Part shown: positions 23,911 through 32,453 of the stretch, piece by piece
How positions within the stretch are numbered: position 1 is the first letter of the stretch
Layout: each line of letters opens with the position of its first letter
Assembly (NCBI GenBank): GCA_903889565.1
Contig: CAISYC010000062.1
Span: forward strand, 1 to 43,085
Reading direction: 5' to 3'
Length of the DNA stretch: 43,085 nt
Source of the DNA: an uncultured beta proteobacterium
GTDB lineage: Bacteria > Pseudomonadota > Gammaproteobacteria > Burkholderiales > SG8-41
Notes under the pieces: generated by a model
Told to the model about the DNA's origin: nothing
Databases searched by the model: none
What the model saw: the letters and a program-made list of their open reading frames with translations, nothing else
Program-made: the position numbers and the translations under genes

Positions 23911-24543
23911 CTAATGCCGCATGCAGCCGCCGGCGGTTTTGTTGCAGACAAAGGTGATGGTGTTGGTGCCTGCTGATACGGCGGAAAAAAACGATTGCCG
24001 GTAGATGTGATCGGGGCGGCACTCGCCGGTGGCGCTGCCGTTGACGAGGGTGTTGCTGAAGACGAGGCCGCGCGTGACCGCGTGCTGGCAGTTGTCGGAG
24101 TTGACGCCGGTCAGCGTGACCGCAAACGTGTCGTCGGGAAAACGGTCCCGCCGCGTGTCGATGCAGAGCGTCGAAAAATCCAGCCCGTCAGCGGAATTCG
24201 CGCCGACGAGTTTTTCAGCGACTTCGGTATTGAGCCCCCTGAAATCGCCGTCATTCGCATATTGGGCGGATATTTTCTGCACCAGCGGTTCGAAGTAGAG
24301 CGGGTCGCTGATGCTGCGCCGGTGCAGCGCGTTGGCCTTTGAGATCAGTTCCCCGATCTCGCTTTTTCCGGGCCGCGCAGCGTTTGGCGACTTGGCCAGC
24401 GGCAACATGTATTTGGCGTACCAATCGGTAATCTCGTCCGTTCCCTGCGGGCCGTATACCGGCACCGGGCAGGCCGCTGTCGCAGGCAATGCGGCCAGCA
24501 TTGCCGCAAGGCAGGCGGCAACCAGCAGTGTTCGATCGAGCAT
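23911..24543 (-). CDS. Secreted hypothetical protein
   Basis: 210 residues. The signal peptide is MLDRTLLVAACLAAMLAALPATA, cleavage before ACPVPVYG. The mature part has about six cysteines (ACPVP, STLCID, SDNCQH, GECRP, FVCNKT, GGCMRH), suggesting disulfides in the periplasm. Stop is 3 bases from the UbiD stop, convergent. No family was recognised. Probably a real gene on length, signal peptide and coding character. Confidence 0.65.
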   Translation of the reverse strand: MLDRTLLVAACLAAMLAALPATAACPVPVYGPQGTDEITDWYAKYMLPLAKSPNAARPGKSEIGELISKANALHRRSISDPLYFEPLVQKISAQYANDGDFRGLNTEVAEKLVGANSADGLDFSTLCIDTRRDRFPDDTFAVTLTGVNSDNCQHAVTRGLVFSNTLVNGSATGECRPDHIYRQSFFSAVSAGTNTITFVCNKTAGGCMRH

Positions 24544-24630
24544 CGGATTTCCTGCAGCAAACGGCTGCTGCGGGAAATGATAACAGAATGGCTTGCCGCG
24601 CCGTCGCGGTCTGCGCTCAGGCCGCCGCCG

Positions 24631-25005
24631 CTAGATGGAATGAATGAAGTCGTCGACCTGTTCGATTTCGCGCGACAGCGCGTCGGCGTAATCCTGGATC
24701 GCGCCCCACTGGTTGTCGCGTACCGCATTTTCAATGCGACGGCAGGCGGCGACTACGCGCAGGGCGCCGACGATCTGGCTGGCGCCAGCAATCCGGTGCG
24801 CGGCGCGCATGACATCGAGCATGCGGTTGCCGGCGACGCCCGCGCGCAGGGACTGCAGGTCGGCCGCATTCGATTCGGCGTAATCGATCAGCAGGTCGCG
24901 GTTTTCGTGCGGATCGACGCCCCAGTTTTCACGGAACGAGGTGTAGTCAATCGGCGGGCGCATTGAGTAGCGGCTGGTGACTGTGGTCAGTGTGGATGCG
25001 TGCAT
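24631..25005 (-). CDS. Hpt-domain (histidine phosphotransfer) protein
   Basis: 124 residues from ATG 25005; ATG 24963 (MRPPIDYT) is an alternative. The core MRAAHRIAGASQIVGA (His70) is the Hpt signature, with the phosphoaccepting His in the H-x-x-x-G context followed by RVVAACRRIENAVR. A single Hpt domain of this type relays phosphate between response regulators and hybrid kinases. No kinase or regulator is next to it. It is divergent from nasA, separated by about 420 bases. It may relate to NasT only by neighbourhood. Confidence 0.75.
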   Translation of the reverse strand: MHASTLTTVTSRYSMRPPIDYTSFRENWGVDPHENRDLLIDYAESNAADLQSLRAGVAGNRMLDVMRAAHRIAGASQIVGALRVVAACRRIENAVRDNQWGAIQDYADALSREIEQVDDFIHSI

Positions 25006-25427
25006 GATTCAGTGCGTGGTCAGGTCGCGGCGTCGATGTTGTGTTGTTGAGTTTCGTCTGGTCCTGTATTGCGAGCGAGGTTTGTCTGGCGTTCCATCCG
25101 CTTGTTCCCGCAAAACCATTTTTCAGTCTGAATTCATCCGCAAGCGCCGTGCCAGCGCCGCAATCGCGGCTGATCTTGTTGATATGGATGAATAAAATAT
25201 TTGATTCGTGAATTCTGTCACCGCCGGTAGCCGCGCAATTCGTCGTTGTTTTGACGTGGTTTATTCACCTGTGTCGATAATTCATCGGCAAACAGGAAGC
25301 TGCGCACCGTCTTAAGGCGGCGTGCCGTGACAATGCACCCGGAATTGGCGTAATTTGCATTAAACCTTTGTGACAGTTTTATAAACTATTGAATTGGTTG
25401 ATTTTAGCGCTTGGCATGTCGGTTGCT
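25006..25427. other. Upstream region of nasA
   Basis: No gene. It contains a stable hairpin (CCTGT-GTCGAT / ATCGGC-ACAGG, about 25268-25296) and a GC-rich imperfect hairpin near 25303-25325. TGGCGTTCCATCCGCTT at 25087 has the right GG-N10-GC spacing for a sigma-54 site but a poor -12 element. No hexaloop pair with A1/G4 and no T-tracted terminator was found, so the nrt-leader mechanism is not visible here. Confidence 0.45.
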
Positions 25428-28247
25428 ATGAAATGGGGCATGCCACAGACGAAATCCACATGCTGCTATTGCGGCGTCGGTTGCGGCGTGCTGATCGAGA
25501 GCGACGGCGCGCGTATTACCGGCGTCGCCGGCGATCCCCTGCACCCGGCGAATTTCGGTCGCCTGTGCACCAAGGGTTCGACGCTGCATCTCGCTGATGC
25601 CGGCATTGCGCGCGCGCGTTATCCGGAACTGCGGCGCGCGCGGGATGGTTCGCGCGAGCGCGTCGATTGGGATGTTGCGCTCGATCATGCGGCTGCGCAG
25701 TTTGCCGCCATCATCCGCAAGCACGGTCCCGACAGCGTGGCGTTTTACATTTCGGGTCAATTGCTGACCGAGGACTATTACGTCTTCAACAAGCTTGCCA
25801 AGGGCCTGATCGGCACCAACAACGTCGATACCAATTCGCGCCTGTGCATGTCGTCGGCGGTGGCCGGCTACAAAATGACGCTGGGCGCCGATGCGCCGCC
25901 GGCTTGTTACGAGGACATCGACCGCGCGGACTGCCTGTTCATCGCCGGTTCAAACACGGCGTTTGCACATCCGATCCTGTTCCGTCGCATCGAGGCGGCC
26001 AAGGCGGCGCGGCCCGAACTGAAAATCATCGTCGTCGATCCACGCCGCACCGACACGGCCGCTGCGGCCGATCTGTTTTTGCCGATCCTGCCCGGCACCG
26101 ACGTCGCCCTCTACAACGCAATGCTGAATGTCATGTTGTGGGAAGGGCTGTGCGATGACCAATTCATTGCTGCCCATACCGAAGGATTCGAAGCGCTGAA
26201 AGAAGCCGTGCGCGAATACACGCCGGCAGTCGCTGCCTCGATCTGCGGCGTCGAGGCGGCCGATATCCGGCAGGCGGCGATCTGGTTCGGCGGTTCCGCC
26301 GCCACGCTGTCGATGTATTGCCAAGGCCTCAATCAATCGACCCACGGCAGCGACAACAACGCCGCGCTGATCAATCTGCATTTGGCAACGGGCCAGATCG
26401 GCCGGCCCGGCGCCGGCCCGTTGTCGCTGACCGGCCAACCCAACGCGATGGGCGGGCGCGAAGTCGGCGGCATGGCGAATCTGCTGTCGGCGCACCGCGA
26501 TCTCGCCAATGCCGATCACCGCGCCGAGGTGGCGCAGTTGTGGGGCATAGCCGACGTGCCGGCGAAGCCGGGCAGGACGGCGGTCGAGATGTTCGACGCG
26601 ATTTCCCGCGGCGAGATCAAGGCGGTGTGGATTGCGTGTACCAATCCGGCGCAATCGATGCCTGATCTGACGCAGGTGCGGGCGGCGCTTGAGCGCGCCG
26701 AATTCGTGGTGGTGCAGGAGGCCTATCGCAACACCGACACCACGCAATATGCCGATTTGTTATTGCCGGCTTCGACCTGGGGCGAAAAGGAAGGCACGGT
26801 GACCAATTCCGAGCGTCGCATCACGCGCGTGCGCGCCGCAGTGCCGCCGCCGGGCGAGGCGCGCGCCGACTGGGCGATTGCCGCCGACTTTGCCCTTCGC
26901 CTGGGCGTCGCACTGGACGATGCGCGCGCGCCGCGACTGTTTCCGTATACAGCACCCGAACAGGTTTTCAACGAACATCGCGAAACCACCAGCGGCCGCG
27001 ATCTTGATATCACGGGACTCAGCTATGCCATGCTCGAGTCGAATGGTCCGCAACAGTGGCCGCTGCCAGAGGGCGCGCCGGCAGGGCGCGCGCGTCTGTA
27101 TGAAGACGGAAAATTCCCGACCCCGAACGGGCGCGCGCGTTTTGCCGACGTGCGTCACCGCGCCACCGCCGAAAAGGTCGATGCGCGTTATCCGCTGGCC
27201 CTGAACACGGGGCGATTGCGCGACCAGTGGCACGGCATGAGCCGCACCGGCACCATCGCGCGCCTGTTAAATCACGCTGGTGAACCGCGGCTGGCGATGA
27301 ACGCGCGCGACATGGAACGCCGCCGCCTTGCCGACGGCGATGTTGTCCGGCTGAGAAGCCGCCGCGGCGAATTGATGGCGCGCGTCGAAGTTTCCGAACA
27401 GATGCGTTCCGGGCAGGCGTTTCTGCCGATGCACTGGGGCAGCCAGTTCATGAGCGGCGCAGGCGTCAACGCGCTGACGCAACCGGCGTTCGATCCGCTG
27501 TCGAAACAGCCTGAACTCAAGCACGCGGCGATCGAGGTCGAACCCGTCGTATTGCCGTATCAGGTGGTGGCAATGCGCCGCTTCGATGCGGGCGATGCCG
27601 CTTCCGTGCAGGCGCTGCGCGACGCGCTGCAGCCGCTGTTGCAGTCGTTCGATTACGCGACGCTGACGCTGAGCGGGCGCGACAACGCGGTGGTGGTGCT
27701 GCGCGGTTATGCCGCGGCGCCGATCGCCGACAGCGTGCTCGACAGGCTCGACCAATTGTTCGATCTCGCCGACACGACCCGCACCATGCGCTACATCGAT
27801 GCGCGGCGCCGCGTCGAAAAGGCCGCGCTGGTGGAGACCGGCATCGTGCAGAGCGTTTGCCTGTCGGGCGAGACCGCAGCACAGGAATGGCTGAAAAACA
27901 TGATGGTCGAGGGCGCGCCGGCCGACGCAATGCGCGCGTGGATACTGGCGCCGGTGGCGGCGCCGCCGCGCGGCAGCTTCAATCGCGGCAGAATCGTCTG
28001 CAATTGCCTGGATGTCGCCGAGGCCGAGATTACGGCCCAGCTTGCGGCGGGCGCCGGCTTCACGCAGTTGCAGGAGCGTCTTAAATGCGGCACCGAATGC
28101 GGCTCCTGTGTCCCCGAACTGAAACGCATGTGCCAGCCGCAGGAGCGCAGTCTGCAGTCCGCCAATGCAGATAAAAAATCCGTTGCGCACGAGGCCGGCG
28201 ATTTTGCCGGATTCGACGATGCAGGCCGGTCGCTCGCGCCGATATGA
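25428..28247 (+). CDS. nasA: Assimilatory nitrate reductase catalytic subunit
   Basis: 939 residues from ATG 25428; starts at 25416 and 25440 are also open and no ribosome site decides. The [4Fe-4S] site is CCYCGVGCG followed by GRLCTKG, as in NasA. The Mo-bisMGD domain follows (NTNSRLCMSSAVAGYK, VDPRRTDTAAAADLFLPI, GQPNAMGGREVGGMANLL, TNSERRITRVR), then the C-terminal molydopterin-binding domain. At the end is a BFD-like [2Fe-2S] domain: CNCLDVAEAEIT and CGTECGSC. It reduces nitrate to nitrite in the cytoplasm. The partner diaphorase is not in the window. ybiB and nasT follow in the same direction. Confidence 0.95.
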   Translation: MKWGMPQTKSTCCYCGVGCGVLIESDGARITGVAGDPLHPANFGRLCTKGSTLHLADAGIARARYPELRRARDGSRERVDWDVALDHAAAQFAAIIRKHGPDSVAFYISGQLLTEDYYVFNKLAKGLIGTNNVDTNSRLCMSSAVAGYKMTLGADAPPACYEDIDRADCLFIAGSNTAFAHPILFRRIEAAKAARPELKIIVVDPRRTDTAAAADLFLPILPGTDVALYNAMLNVMLWEGLCDDQFIAAHTEGFEALKEAVREYTPAVAASICGVEAADIRQAAIWFGGSAATLSMYCQGLNQSTHGSDNNAALINLHLATGQIGRPGAGPLSLTGQPNAMGGREVGGMANLLSAHRDLANADHRAEVAQLWGIADVPAKPGRTAVEMFDAISRGEIKAVWIACTNPAQSMPDLTQVRAALERAEFVVVQEAYRNTDTTQYADLLLPASTWGEKEGTVTNSERRITRVRAAVPPPGEARADWAIAADFALRLGVALDDARAPRLFPYTAPEQVFNEHRETTSGRDLDITGLSYAMLESNGPQQWPLPEGAPAGRARLYEDGKFPTPNGRARFADVRHRATAEKVDARYPLALNTGRLRDQWHGMSRTGTIARLLNHAGEPRLAMNARDMERRRLADGDVVRLRSRRGELMARVEVSEQMRSGQAFLPMHWGSQFMSGAGVNALTQPAFDPLSKQPELKHAAIEVEPVVLPYQVVAMRRFDAGDAASVQALRDALQPLLQSFDYATLTLSGRDNAVVVLRGYAAAPIADSVLDRLDQLFDLADTTRTMRYIDARRRVEKAALVETGIVQSVCLSGETAAQEWLKNMMVEGAPADAMRAWILAPVAAPPRGSFNRGRIVCNCLDVAEAEITAQLAAGAGFTQLQERLKCGTECGSCVPELKRMCQPQERSLQSANADKKSVAHEAGDFAGFDDAGRSLAPI

Positions 28248-28306
28248 ACCGCGCCGCCTGAATATCCGTCAACCGATCCCGAATCAGGAATTCCGAGACT
28301 CAACCT

Positions 28307-29290
28307 ATGTCCTATGCCCAATATCTGAAAGCGCTCGGCAGCAACGATGGCAGCGAAGCCGATTTGTCGGAACACGATGCGCAGTTGCTGTTCGGTGCGA
28401 TGCTCGATGGCGGTGTGCCGGAACTGGAACTCGGCGCGTTGCTGATGGCCTTGCGCATGAAGACGGCCACGCTGTCGGAACTGGCCGGTTTCGCCGGCGC
28501 CCTCAATGAACGCCTGTTCCGCCTTGCGGTGCCGCACGCCAAAGCGCTGCCGGTGGTGCTACCAAGCTACGGCGGCGGGCGCGACCAGCCGAATCTGCTG
28601 CCGCTGCTGGCCTTGTTGCTGCAGCGTTTCGGCGTGCCGGTGCTGGTGCACGGCCCGCTGCACGGCGAAGGCGGCATCGCCAGCGCGTACGTTTTTCGCG
28701 AACTCGGCGTGATGCCCTGCGCCAACCTGGCGCAGGCGCAGGATGTGCTCGGCGCCGCCGGCATTGCCTTCGTGCCGACGGCAGTCCTCGCGCCCGGACT
28801 CGCCGAACTGCTGGCCTTGCGCGGCCGGATGGGCGTGCGCACGATGGCGCACAAGGTGGCGCGCCTGCTCGATCCCTTCGAGGGCGAAAGCCTGCGCGTG
28901 GTCGGCGTCGAGCGGCCGTCGGCACTCGAACTGACACGCGAGTTTCTGCTGGCCGCCGGCGCCCACTCCCTCTTGTTGCTGGGCGCGCAGGGAGAGCCCT
29001 ATGCCGACCCGACCAACCGGCCGCGCATCGAACATTTGTTCGAGGGCAACGCCGACGTGTTGTTTGAAGCCGAGACCGCGGCCTTGAAAAAAATCGCGAC
29101 GCTTCCCGAAAACGTCAATGCCGCATCGACCGCCGACTGGATCCGCCGCGCGCTGGCGGGCGAAACGCCGGTGCCCCTGCCGCTCGTGAATCAGTTGGCG
29201 ACCTGTCTGTTTGCCGCCGGCTATACTACCGACATGAACCAGGCCAAGGCGATCGTTGCGGTCGAAACCGGCAGTCTTGCCGCGGCCTGA
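28307..29290 (+). CDS. ybiB: YbiB family protein (TrpD-like phosphoribosyltransferase fold)
   Basis: 327 residues. It has the anthranilate phosphoribosyltransferase fold but lacks the canonical PRPP motif. The stretch LPSYGGGRDQPNLLPLLALLLQRFGVPVLVHG is typical of YbiB/TrpD2, and RMGVRTMAHKVARLLDPF and SLRVVGVERPSALEL support this. E. coli YbiB is a nucleic-acid-binding protein under SOS control. It lies between nasA and nasT, 59 and 16 bases from them, so it is probably part of that transcript. Confidence 0.88.
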   Translation: MSYAQYLKALGSNDGSEADLSEHDAQLLFGAMLDGGVPELELGALLMALRMKTATLSELAGFAGALNERLFRLAVPHAKALPVVLPSYGGGRDQPNLLPLLALLLQRFGVPVLVHGPLHGEGGIASAYVFRELGVMPCANLAQAQDVLGAAGIAFVPTAVLAPGLAELLALRGRMGVRTMAHKVARLLDPFEGESLRVVGVERPSALELTREFLLAAGAHSLLLLGAQGEPYADPTNRPRIEHLFEGNADVLFEAETAALKKIATLPENVNAASTADWIRRALAGETPVPLPLVNQLATCLFAAGYTTDMNQAKAIVAVETGSLAAA

Positions 29291-29306
29291 TGCGCCTGCT
29301 TTGACC

Positions 29307-29882
29307 ATGCTCAAGGTCATGATCGTCGATGAAGTCATCGAGCGTGCCGAGGTGCTGCAGCAGGCACTGGTGCAGGCCGGCTACGAAGTGGTCGCTTACG
29401 CGCCATCGACGTTTGACCTGCACCGTCAGGTCGGCGCGGTGAAGCCGGACATCGTCATCATCGACACCGATTCGCCGGACCGCGACACGCTCGAAAACCT
29501 CATCGTGCTCAGTCGCGACGATCCGCGGCCGATCGTCATGTTCACGCACGATGGCGACAGCGAAAAAATCCGCGCCGCGACCCAGGCCGGCGTCAGCGCC
29601 TATGTGGTCGATGGCATGGCAGCCGAGCGCATCGGTCCCATCATCGATGCGGCGGTGGCGCGCTTCGACCAGTATTACGCCCTGAAGCGCGAGTTCGATG
29701 AAATTGAAGAAAAGCTTGCTGACCGCAAGGTCATCGAACGCGCCAAGGGCATCCTCATGAAGAGCCGCGGATTGTCCGAAGACGAGGCCTACCGCGCCTT
29801 GCGCAAGCGCGCGATGGAGAACAACGCCAAGCTGGTTGATGTCGCGCGCCAGCTGGTCGCCGTCGCCGGTTTGCTGACCTGA
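29307..29882 (+). CDS. nasT: NasT-type ANTAR-domain antiterminator
   Basis: 191 residues from ATG 29307; the open frame before it belongs to the end of ybiB in another frame. N-terminal pseudo-receiver (MLKVMIVDEVIERAE, DIVIIDTDSPDRDTLENL, IVMFTHDG), a coiled linker (YYALKREFDEIEEKLADRKV), then a C-terminal ANTAR domain (IERAKGILMKSRGLSEDEAYRALRKRAMENNAKLVDVARQL as short segments). ANTAR proteins bind paired hexaloop hairpins in leader RNA and prevent termination. A matching leader lies 200 bases downstream. The usual partner, the nitrate sensor NasS, is not adjacent. Confidence 0.93.
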   Translation: MLKVMIVDEVIERAEVLQQALVQAGYEVVAYAPSTFDLHRQVGAVKPDIVIIDTDSPDRDTLENLIVLSRDDPRPIVMFTHDGDSEKIRAATQAGVSAYVVDGMAAERIGPIIDAAVARFDQYYALKREFDEIEEKLADRKVIERAKGILMKSRGLSEDEAYRALRKRAMENNAKLVDVARQLVAVAGLLT

Positions 29883-29951
29883 AACGACGCCACCACAGCG
29901 TGCGCTTTAGCGTCGCTGCGCAACCCATTTCGATGCATGGTATCGATTGAC

Positions 29952-29966
29952 GCACTGCAGCAGTGC
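29952..29966. promoter_or_regulatory. NtrC-like enhancer palindrome
   Basis: GCAC-TGCAGCA-GTGC, within a longer inverted repeat CGCACTG/CAGTGCG. Half-sites and 7-base spacing match the NtrC consensus GCAC-N7-GTGC. It lies about 113 bases upstream of the expected start at 30072, a normal enhancer position for a sigma-54 promoter. Confidence 0.6.
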
Positions 29967-30045
29967 GCATTCGGCGGGCGTCCTCAACCGTCGATTGCGG
30001 TCTAATTGTCATACAAATCAATTGTCTGGTTTGTTTCTCTGGCTA

Positions 30046-30061
30046 TGGCATGACGATTGCT
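30046..30061 (+). promoter_or_regulatory. Sigma-54 (-24/-12) promoter of the nrt operon
   Basis: TGGCATGACGATTGCT matches the RpoN consensus TGGCACG-N4-TTGCT at all but one position, with the strict GG-N10-GC spacing. The expected start is near 30072. NtrC and RpoN control of nitrate assimilation is well established. Confidence 0.8.
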
Positions 30062-30086
30062 AAAAATTAACGCCATAGCGCATCGC

Positions 30087-30131
30087 GCCCAATGGCGGGC
30101 CGGCGCCGGCAACGGACAACGGCGTCCCGTT
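30087..30131 (+). promoter_or_regulatory. ANTAR (NasT) RNA target: two hexaloop hairpins
   Basis: Hairpin 1: GCCC-AATGGC-GGGC (30087-30100). Hairpin 2: GGAC-AACGGC-GTCC (30114-30127), extended by AAC/GTT with one bulged C (30111-30131). The loops, AATGGC and AACGGC, differ in one base, and both have A at position 1 and G at position 4, the hallmark of ANTAR targets. The second hairpin uses the bases of the 5' arm of the terminator at 30118, so the two structures exclude each other. Confidence 0.75.
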
Positions 30132-30171
30132 TTCGCGGCAGTTTGCTGCGGAAACAGGACGCCGTTTTTTT
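30118..30171 (+). terminator. Leader attenuator terminator of the nrt operon
   Basis: AACGGCGTCC (30118-30127) pairs with GGACGCCGTT (30157-30166), a 10-bp perfect stem, followed by a run of seven T (30165-30171). It lies 40 bases before the nrtA start codon. Its 5' arm overlaps ANTAR hairpin 2. Confidence 0.88.
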
Positions 30172-30211
30172 ATGGCCCGTTGCCCCGGGAATTTTTTTAC
30201 AGGAGTCCATC

Positions 30212-31498
30212 ATGAGCAACGGAGACAAATATGAAACAACCAGCAGCGTCCTGCCCGACGACCAGCGCCGCGAGTTTCTGCGCCGGGGCAGCCTGCTCAC
30301 CGGCGCCGCAATCATGAGCCTGGTGCCGGACGCGGTGCGCAATGCCGCGTGGGCGGCGGGTTCCGATGCGCCCGAGAAGACCGAGGTGAAAATCGGCTTC
30401 ATCCCGCTCACCGATTGCTCGAGTGTAGTGATGGCCAACGTCATGGAATTCGACAAGAAGTACGGCATCAAGATCGTGCCGAGCAAGGAGGCTTCATGGG
30501 CCTCGGTGCGCGACAAGCTGGTCAATGGCGAACTCGACGCGGCGCATGTGCTCTACGGTCTGATCTATGGCGTGCAGATGGGCATCGGCGGACCGAAGAA
30601 GGATATGTCGGTTCTCATGGCCATCAACAACAACGGTCAGGCAATCTCGCTGTCAAAGAAACTCTTCGACAAAGGCGTCAAGGATGGTCAATCGCTGAAA
30701 GCATTGATGGACAAGGAAAAGCGCGAATATGTGTTCGCGCAGACTTTTCCGACTGGCACGCACGCCATGTGGCTTTATTACTGGTTGGCCGCGCACGGGA
30801 TTAATCCGTTTACGGACGCCAAGACCATTACGGTGCCGCCGCCGCAGATGGTGGCAAATATGCGGGTCGGAGCGATGGACGGATTTTGCGTCGGCGAGCC
30901 CTGGAACAATCGCGCGATCGTCGATGGCATCGGCTTCACCGCCGAGACCACGCAGGCGATCTGGAAGGATCATCCGGAGAAAACGCTGGGCACCACCGCC
31001 GAGTGGGTGCAGAAATATCCGAATACGGCGCGTGCGATGACGGCGGCGGTGCTCGAAGCGGGGCGCTGGATCGATGCGTCACTCTCGAACCGGCAGAAGA
31101 CGGCGCAGACTGTCGCCGACAAATCATATATTAATACCGACTCGGATGTGATTCTTGCGCGCATGCTCGGCCGCTACGACAACGGTATCGGCAGAAAGTG
31201 GGACGACCCCGACTACATGAAGTTCTACAACGACGGCGCGGTGAATTATCCCTATCTGTCCGACGGCATGTGGTTTCTCACGCAGCACCGGCGCTGGGGT
31301 CTCCTGAAGGACGACCCGGATTATCTGGCGGTGGCGAAAAGGGTCAATCGCATCGATATCTACAAACAGGCCGCAACTGCGGCGCAGGTGCCGTTGCCGA
31401 AATCGGATTTCCGCACCTCGAAACTGATCGACGGCGTAATGTGGGACGGCAAGGATCCGAAAAAATATGCCGGCAGCTTCAAGATCAAGGTGGCCTGA
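30212..31498 (+). CDS. nrtA: Nitrate ABC transporter substrate-binding protein
   Basis: 428 residues from ATG 30212 with CAGGAG ahead. A twin-arginine signal, RREFLRRGSLLTGAA (from residue 19), marks export in folded form. The CmpA/NrtA-type binding domain follows (VKIGFIPLTDCSSVVMANVMEFD, KYGIKIVPSKEASWASVRDKLVNGELDAAHVLYGLIYGVQMGI as separate pieces, FPTGTHAMWLYYWLAAHGINP, DGFCVGEPWNN). Family members bind nitrate or nitrite. The Tat signal distinguishes it from cytoplasmic NasS. First gene after the leader; nrtB begins one base after its stop. Confidence 0.95.
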   Translation: MSNGDKYETTSSVLPDDQRREFLRRGSLLTGAAIMSLVPDAVRNAAWAAGSDAPEKTEVKIGFIPLTDCSSVVMANVMEFDKKYGIKIVPSKEASWASVRDKLVNGELDAAHVLYGLIYGVQMGIGGPKKDMSVLMAINNNGQAISLSKKLFDKGVKDGQSLKALMDKEKREYVFAQTFPTGTHAMWLYYWLAAHGINPFTDAKTITVPPPQMVANMRVGAMDGFCVGEPWNNRAIVDGIGFTAETTQAIWKDHPEKTLGTTAEWVQKYPNTARAMTAAVLEAGRWIDASLSNRQKTAQTVADKSYINTDSDVILARMLGRYDNGIGRKWDDPDYMKFYNDGAVNYPYLSDGMWFLTQHRRWGLLKDDPDYLAVAKRVNRIDIYKQAATAAQVPLPKSDFRTSKLIDGVMWDGKDPKKYAGSFKIKVA

Positions 31499-31499
31499 A

Positions 31500-32426
31500 A
31501 TGAGCGCAGCCATCCTCAGTCATGAAAAATTCGCCGCCGCGCCGCCGGCGGGCAGCGCGGTGACTGCGCCGGCGGTTGCGCCCTCACCGGCGGGCATGGC
31601 GCCTGCCGGTGACGCACCGCCGCTACGCCGGCATACCCCGCTGGTCGAAAAATACGGCGACGACATCGCGGCTTTTTTTCGCGCTGCCATTCCGATGGTG
31701 TTCGGGCTGGGCATCTTCGTCGTCGTCTGGGCGGTGCTGTCCGCGCACAGCACACTGCCGGGACCGCTCAAGACCTGGCATTCGGCGGTCGGCGTGTTCA
31801 GCGACCCGTTCTACCGCAAGGGGCCGAACGATCAGGGCATCGGCTGGAATATTCTGATGTCACTGGGCCGCGTCGGCATCGGCTTCGGCATGGCCGCGGT
31901 GATCGGTATTCCGCTGGGCTTCATGATCGGCCGTTTCAAATTCCTGTCCGGCATGATGGCGCCCATCATCAGCCTGCTGCGGCCGGTGTCGCCGCTGGCG
32001 TGGCTGCCGATCGGACTGCTCGTCTTCAAGGCGGCCAATCCGGCGGCGATCTGGGTGATTTTCATTTCGAGTATCTGGCCGATGATCGTCAACACTGCGG
32101 TCGGCGTGCGCGAAGTGCCGCAGGACTACCTCAATGTGGCGAAGGTGCTCAACCTGTCCGAGTGGAAGGTGTTTACGCGCATTCTGTTTCCCGCCTCGCT
32201 GCCCTTCGTTTTGACCGGCATCCGCCTGTCGATCGGCGTCGCCTGGCTGGTGATCGTCGCCGCGGAAATGCTGACCGGCGGCGTCGGTATCGGCTTCTGG
32301 GTGTGGGACGAATGGAACAACCTCAACGTCGAACACATCATCATCGCGATTTTCACAGTCGGTATCGTCGGCCTGCTGCTCGAGCAGTCGCTGATGCTGG
32401 TGGCGCGCCGCTTTGAATATCGTTAA
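31500..32426 (+). CDS. nrtB: Nitrate ABC transporter permease
   Basis: 308 residues from ATG 31500. After an Ala/Pro-rich cytoplasmic stretch come about six hydrophobic helices, and the EAA-type loop common to binding-protein-dependent permeases (VPQDYLNVAKVLNLSEWKVFTRILFPASLPF region, about residues 203-234). The VAAEMLTGGVGIGFWVW segment is typical of NrtB/TauC/SsuC. It forms the channel for the NrtA-delivered ligand. Confidence 0.93.
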   Translation: MSAAILSHEKFAAAPPAGSAVTAPAVAPSPAGMAPAGDAPPLRRHTPLVEKYGDDIAAFFRAAIPMVFGLGIFVVVWAVLSAHSTLPGPLKTWHSAVGVFSDPFYRKGPNDQGIGWNILMSLGRVGIGFGMAAVIGIPLGFMIGRFKFLSGMMAPIISLLRPVSPLAWLPIGLLVFKAANPAAIWVIFISSIWPMIVNTAVGVREVPQDYLNVAKVLNLSEWKVFTRILFPASLPFVLTGIRLSIGVAWLVIVAAEMLTGGVGIGFWVWDEWNNLNVEHIIIAIFTVGIVGLLLEQSLMLVARRFEYR

Positions 32427-32453
32427 CTGAATACCGCTGATCGGGGGGCTGTC

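Noticed and set aside
25268-25325. ANTAR target upstream of nasA
   Set aside because: Hairpins exist but no six-base loop with A1 and G4 on a paired stem and no T-tracted terminator were found.
25344-25360. TGGCGTAATTTGCAT as a sigma-54 site for nasA
   Set aside because: GG and GC are separated by 8 rather than 10 bases, which RpoN does not tolerate.
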